DNA of 64,000 nucleotides from JBALVT01 sp045110675 (GTDB taxonomy: Bacteria; Pseudomonadota; Gammaproteobacteria; Pseudomonadales; Halieaceae), in NCBI GenBank assembly GCA_045110675.1, contig JBGCGJ010000005.1, positions 1-64,000 on the forward strand, read 5' to 3'. Below are positions 60,555-64,000 of the stretch, one piece after another; the stretch's first letter is position 1, and each line of letters begins with the position of its first letter. The notes beneath the pieces were generated by a model that was given only the letters and a program-made list of their open reading frames with translations, made no database searches and was not told where the DNA came from. The position numbers and the translations under genes were made by a program.

Positions 60555-62123
60555 ATGTCAGCCCAAAGTCTCTATCAGGGCGATACCTATTTCGACCTTA
60601 TCCTCAAGGGCTTGCAGCGCTGGCCGGAGCGTGAAGCAATAGTTGATGCCGGTGGAGTGAGCCTCACCTACGCTGAACTTGAAGAGCGTATATGGAGGGT
60701 TGCAAGAGTATTGAGAGATGCCGGGCTGAAACCTGGTGATGGTGTCGCACAATTGGCTGCGAACCGTGTCGATACATTTGCGACAATGGCGGCCACGCTG
60801 GCAAATGGAATGCGCTATACGCCGCTGCACCCGATGGGGTCCCTCGAGGATCAGTTATTTATCCTGGATGATGCCGAGATCAAACTGCTGGTTGTAGACG
60901 TTCCCTATTTTTCCGAGCGTGGTATAGCGCTGCAAGAGGGCGCATCGGACGCGCTTCATGTTTACACATTGGGTGAAGCAGAGTTCGGTAGCAGCTTGCC
61001 TGTACTGGCCGATCAGGCAGAACCAGAGATGCTTTCAGAACTGCCGGGCTTCGATGATATTGCCTGGGTAAGTTATACCGGCGGCACCACGGGTAAGCCC
61101 AAAGGTGTCATCATGACCCAGGGAAGCATGGCGGCAAAAAGCGTAATTTCCATGGCCGAATGGCAGTGGCCGAAGGAAATTCGCTACCTGGCCTCATCGC
61201 CGATCAGTCACGCGGCGGGCTTCTTGCTGATTCCAACCTTTCTCAATGGCGGCAAGGTTTACCTGACGTCGGGCTTCGATCCTGATCAGGTGTTGGACCT
61301 GGTGGAAAAAGAACGCGTCAACACTCTGTTTTTGGTGCCGACCATGATCTATGTCCTCATGGACCACCCTCGCATCCGCGGCGCTGATCTGTCCAGTATC
61401 GAATCGATTATTTACGCTTCCGCACCCATGTCACCCACTCGCCTGCGTGAGGCCCTACAACTATTTGGCCCAGTCATGCTTCAGTGCTATGGGCAGACCG
61501 AGTGCATTCACCTGACTATGATGCGCAAAGAAGAACACACTCTGGAGAAACCCGAGCGACTTGCATCCTGCGGCAAGCCCCCCGCAGGAGTAAGGATGGC
61601 GCTATTGGATGAAGGCGGTGATGAAGTCGCGCCCGGTGAGGTTGGCGAGGTGTGCATCCGCAGCGCGGCAGTAATGCGCGGTTACTGGAAAAGACCAGAA
61701 GCAACGGCGCAGGCGCTGGCTGGCGGTTGGCTGCATACCGGTGACCTGGCGCGGCAGGATGAGGAGGGCTTTTACTACTTGGTCGACCGCGCCAAAGACA
61801 TGATTATCAGCGGAGGCTTCAACATCTATCCGCGAGAAGTAGAAGACGTGTTAACCGCCCATCCAGCGATTGCCCTGGCTGCAGTGATTGGCGTACCTGA
61901 TGAAAAGTGGGGAGAGAAAGTTGTTGCGGTCGTAGTGCCCAGAGAGGGTCAAACGGTGCAGCCACGAGAATTAATTGAATTGGTAAAAACCCGTAAGGGC
62001 GCAATCCAGGCGCCGAAACAAATAGACGTGGTCGATGCCCTGCCGCAGACAGCGCTGGGCAAAACCGATAAGAAGGCTCTGCGCAAGCAGTACTGGGGCG
62101 ACAGAGAAAGAATGGTCAACTGA
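60555..62123 (+). CDS. Acyl-CoA ligase (AMP-forming)
   Basis: The protein has 522 residues. The ATP motif is VSYTGGTTGKPKGVIMTQG, the core YGQTECIHLTMMRKEE and GWLHTGDLARQ, and the hinge VDRAKDMIISGGFNIYPREV. The catalytic lysine is in ALGKTDKKALR. It activates an acid to its CoA ester. Since a PaaA-like oxygenase follows, the substrate is probably an aromatic or alicyclic acid, activated as phenylacetate is by PaaK, but this enzyme belongs to a different ligase subfamily from PaaK. The oxygenase operon starts 91 bp later. Confidence 0.9.
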   Translation: MSAQSLYQGDTYFDLILKGLQRWPEREAIVDAGGVSLTYAELEERIWRVARVLRDAGLKPGDGVAQLAANRVDTFATMAATLANGMRYTPLHPMGSLEDQLFILDDAEIKLLVVDVPYFSERGIALQEGASDALHVYTLGEAEFGSSLPVLADQAEPEMLSELPGFDDIAWVSYTGGTTGKPKGVIMTQGSMAAKSVISMAEWQWPKEIRYLASSPISHAAGFLLIPTFLNGGKVYLTSGFDPDQVLDLVEKERVNTLFLVPTMIYVLMDHPRIRGADLSSIESIIYASAPMSPTRLREALQLFGPVMLQCYGQTECIHLTMMRKEEHTLEKPERLASCGKPPAGVRMALLDEGGDEVAPGEVGEVCIRSAAVMRGYWKRPEATAQALAGGWLHTGDLARQDEEGFYYLVDRAKDMIISGGFNIYPREVEDVLTAHPAIALAAVIGVPDEKWGEKVVAVVVPREGQTVQPRELIELVKTRKGAIQAPKQIDVVDALPQTALGKTDKKALRKQYWGDRERMVN

Positions 62124-62140
62124 CCAGCACTTTACATTAA

Positions 62141-62183
62141 TTGACCGCAGGTAATAATTTACATACTGTATGGTAGGTATGTA
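62141..62183 (+). promoter_or_regulatory. Promoter and operator candidate for the Paa-like operon
   Basis: TTGACC (62141-62146) and TACTGT (62164-62169) are spaced 17 bp, a possible -35/-10 pair. Overlapping the -10 is an inverted repeat, TACATAC (62160-62166) and GTATGTA (62177-62183), with a 10-bp spacer, similar to TetR-family sites. The paaA-like start lies 32 bp further on. This suggests separate control of the oxygenase genes. Confidence 0.5.
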
Positions 62184-62214
62184 TAAATGATCTAACGAAA
62201 GAAGAGGCAAAGCT

Positions 62215-63168
62215 ATGAGTAGCACACAGGCAGTATCAGCTGATCAGGCCGCGGAAGAGGCCTTGCTGGCCAGAATCCAGGCGGGTGAGTTGATCGAGGA
62301 TATGGATGATCTTACCCCGCGATACAAGGCCATTCTGCAACGTACTTTGGAGATTGCAGCCCAGAGTGAGGTCACCGTACTGACCTGGGCATACACCGCT
62401 TATAAAGTCGCCCCGGATATCGGTGCCAAGGTGGCGATCTGCGGCACCATCCAGGATGAGGTGGGTCATGCCCATCAACAGGGCATGCTCTACGAGCGTT
62501 TTGGTGTGGACATGCAAAAACTGGCCTTCGAGGCGGACCCAAATAAATACTGGTCTTTGCCGATTATGGAATTTCCCGTCCGTAACTATGCAGAGTTTGT
62601 CGTATCCCAGGCGTTCCTGGATCGCGCCGGCCGATTTACCACCTGGGATCTGGAGTTGCATTGCAGTTTTGCTCCGTACCGCAGGACCCTTAAGAAAGTA
62701 AATTTCGAAGAGGCGTTCCATTTCCGCCACGGTGCGATGTGGACCAAATACTACTTTAACCAAAACGATGAAACAAAAAAGATGGTGCAGGATGCGGTTA
62801 ACTGGATCTTCCCCTGGGGATACCACTGGTATGGCAGGCCCGATCACCTCAAGGGCCACCCCGACCAGCTCACCTACAAAGTACGGGAGTGGTCGAATGA
62901 CACTATGCGCGCTAAATGGCTGAAATCTGCCACTGACTTCGCGGATAGAACAGGCCTTGATGTTCCAGCCAAATTCGATGAGGAAAAGCAAGATTATGTC
63001 ATCGATGGCATGCCGTACCCGATGACTTTTGATTCCGAGAAAATGGATTGGGAGTGGGAGGAGACAACCTGGGACCGGGCGATAGGCAATTTCAAAACAG
63101 GAGGCCCCATGCGCCCGGCCTGTTACGAACGGCTCCAGAGGGAAGAGTGGGGAGACAAGTTGTGGTAA
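62215..63168 (+). CDS. PaaA-like diiron oxygenase alpha subunit
   Basis: The protein has 317 residues. It is of the PaaA/PaaC family, with ferritin-like ligand motifs: Glu52 (IAAQSEVTVLTW), Glu82-x-x-His85 (QDEVGHAHQQG) and Glu166-x-x-His169 (NFEEAFHFRHG). In the phenylacetyl-CoA epoxidase, PaaA is the catalytic subunit and works with PaaB, PaaC, PaaD and PaaE. The C-terminal region (EWEETTWDRAIGNFKTGGPM) is also PaaA-like. Preceded by AAGAGG. A different CoA ester is likely since none of the paaK/G/Z/H genes surrounds it. Confidence 0.92.
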   Translation: MSSTQAVSADQAAEEALLARIQAGELIEDMDDLTPRYKAILQRTLEIAAQSEVTVLTWAYTAYKVAPDIGAKVAICGTIQDEVGHAHQQGMLYERFGVDMQKLAFEADPNKYWSLPIMEFPVRNYAEFVVSQAFLDRAGRFTTWDLELHCSFAPYRRTLKKVNFEEAFHFRHGAMWTKYYFNQNDETKKMVQDAVNWIFPWGYHWYGRPDHLKGHPDQLTYKVREWSNDTMRAKWLKSATDFADRTGLDVPAKFDEEKQDYVIDGMPYPMTFDSEKMDWEWEETTWDRAIGNFKTGGPMRPACYERLQREEWGDKLW

Positions 63169-63476
63169 ACGAAACTGCTGTGCAGGCCGCACTGGGCACA
63201 GTGATGGATCCGCATATGAACGTCAGCCTGCCGGACATGGGAATGATCCGCCGGGTGGACATCGACGAGAATGGTTTGGTCGATGTGGGCTTGGTTTTTC
63301 CCTGTGTAGGCTGTCCGGCCTGGGATCTGATACAGGCTGAATTGAAAGAGGCAGTTGGCGCGGTAGCAGGCGTTTCCCGGGTCAAGGTGAAAGTTGAGTG
63401 GAGTCATGAATGGAACCGCAACGACATCACCCCCGAGGCGCGTATCATCGCCAGAGATCACGGATATTGCATTTAG
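63162..63476 (+). CDS. PaaD N-terminal-type MIP18/DUF59 protein
   Basis: The protein has 104 residues from the GTG at 63162 (overlaps the paaA-like stop by 7 bp; GGGGAG upstream). It contains the MIP18 (DUF59) domain with TVMDPHMNVSLPDMGMIRRV and the CVGCPAWDLIQAEL segment that carries the conserved cysteines of iron-sulfur assembly factors. In usual PaaD this domain is fused to a C-terminal zinc ribbon; here the protein ends after DHGYCI. It probably matures the iron centre of the oxygenase. Confidence 0.87.
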   Translation: MVNETAVQAALGTVMDPHMNVSLPDMGMIRRVDIDENGLVDVGLVFPCVGCPAWDLIQAELKEAVGAVAGVSRVKVKVEWSHEWNRNDITPEARIIARDHGYCI

Positions 63477-63488
63477 GAGCTCCCCAAG

Positions 63489-63734
63489 ATGGGTTTAGTT
63501 AAAGACAAAATACCCCTACCAGTCACTACCTACGATTATTACGAGGTGTTTGCCAGGGAAGAGATGGATGGCGATCTGGCACACATAGGCTGCCTGAGCG
63601 CACCGAACCACGAAACCGCAGTGTCCCAAGCCTGGCTTATGTACTCCGAGAAAATCTGGGTCGAAATGTGCATGGTGCGACGGGACGATGTCATTTCGAT
63701 TGTTGCGCCTAACGATATTTTAGGAACTGCTTGA
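63489..63734 (+). CDS. PaaB-like oxygenase subunit
   Basis: The protein has 81 residues. The pattern TYDYYEVFAREEMDGDLAHI, then GCLSAPNHETAVSQAWLMYS and WVEMCMVRRDDV, matches PaaB, the small subunit that bridges PaaA-PaaC units. It starts 12 bp after the DUF59 gene with AGGAGCTCC upstream. It is close to full family length (about 95). Confidence 0.87.
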   Translation: MGLVKDKIPLPVTTYDYYEVFAREEMDGDLAHIGCLSAPNHETAVSQAWLMYSEKIWVEMCMVRRDDVISIVAPNDILGTA

Positions 63735-63737
63735 GCG

Positions 63738-63953
63738 GTGTCTAGCGACGGGGTCAAAAAGCCGGACACAGGCCAGAAAGAGGTCTTTGGCGAAATCTAT
63801 GACGAAAAGGTTGCCTGCCCTTGGTGCGACTCACACAACACCTGTGTGGTGAGCCCTTTTGGCGGGACTGTATCCGAGATATCGATGAAGTGTAACGACT
63901 GCCAGAGTTCTTTCGGTTGGATGAAGTGGGAAGGCAAACTACCCGGTGATTAG
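63738..63953 (+). CDS. PaaD C-terminal-type zinc ribbon protein
   Basis: The protein has 71 residues from the GTG at 63738, 3 bp after the PaaB-like gene. VACPWCDSHNTCVVSPFGGT and MKCNDCQSSFGWMKW give four cysteines in the same context as the zinc ribbon at the end of PaaD (CPRCxS...VVSPFGGT). It is thus the second half of a split PaaD. Bases 63954-64000 hold nothing recognisable before the window ends; a PaaC- or PaaE-like gene would be expected next. Confidence 0.85.
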   Translation: MSSDGVKKPDTGQKEVFGEIYDEKVACPWCDSHNTCVVSPFGGTVSEISMKCNDCQSSFGWMKWEGKLPGD

Positions 63954-64000
63954 TCGCCGCAGTGGTCTTTGGCCGATATGGCAAATCAATAATTTTGAAC

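Noticed and set aside
62236..63192. 318-codon frame on the minus strand
   Set aside because: It is antisense to the PaaA-like gene, has no recognisable domain and no ribosome site. The plus strand carries intact diiron motifs.

Overview
The window is a chromosomal segment of a Gammaproteobacterium. The housekeeping order leuD-leuB-asd-fimV-truA-trpF-trpB-trpA-accD-folC-SPOR-cvpA-purF-metZ is the one seen in Pseudomonas-like and Cellvibrionales-like bacteria. FimV, MiaE, AcnB, DUF2959 and a catabolic CoA-thioester cluster fit a free-living, probably marine, aerobic heterotroph. The genus is inference; there is no rRNA in the window.

Region 1 (1-18.8 kb, + strand) is a tightly packed core. It holds the leucine pathway (leuD tail, leuB), aspartate-semialdehyde dehydrogenase, the polar hub protein FimV, and truA. 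The trpFBA-accD-folC-dedD-cvpA-purF-metZ chain follows, with several stop/start overlaps, and then a MoxR/DUF58/transglutaminase trio. Region 2 (18.8-28.6 kb) holds acnB, a DUF1289 gene with miaE, lpxH-ppiB, glnS, cysS, folD, and tRNA-Pro and tRNA-His. Region 3 (28.6-38.2 kb) is more variable. It has a BCCT transporter in an apparent operon with a lipoprotein-type alkylsulfatase, two GGDEF proteins, a membrane-anchored Cys-type sulfatase, a DUF2959 lipoprotein, a YidB-like protein and tRNA-Arg(TCT).

Region 4 (about 38.3-47.9 kb) looks like a reduced integrative-conjugative-element island next to tRNA-Arg. It has a small AlpA/Xis-like HTH gene, an ICE-type ParB-like protein, a DUF2857 protein, a PFL_4669-like ICE protein, a coupled small protein plus ParM-like actin, a 1.28-kb largely non-coding stretch, a tyrosine recombinase and a Fic protein. 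The non-coding stretch carries a perfect 18-bp inverted repeat and a series of RNA-like hairpins. No conjugation machinery is present in the window.

Region 5 (48-64 kb) is a catabolic region. A LysR regulator is divergent from scoA-scoB-thiolase-acyl-CoA ligase, followed by an aromatic-acid-type MFS transporter. On the opposite strand lies an FMN-dehydrogenase-like/RidA/MaoC/crotonase operon whose FMN enzyme and crotonase have altered catalytic residues. The crotonase has a His-Asp pair spaced as in 6-oxocamphor hydrolase. A deleted copy of the MaoC gene lies nearby. A YkvI-like transporter, an AraC regulator and a second acyl-CoA ligase lead into an operon of PaaA-, PaaD- and PaaB-like genes in which PaaD is split into two separate genes. 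This is probably a CoA-thioester mono-oxygenase/epoxidase for a substrate other than phenylacetate, and it runs off the right end. I consider this operon and the structured DNA/RNA in the island the best candidates for undescribed biology.
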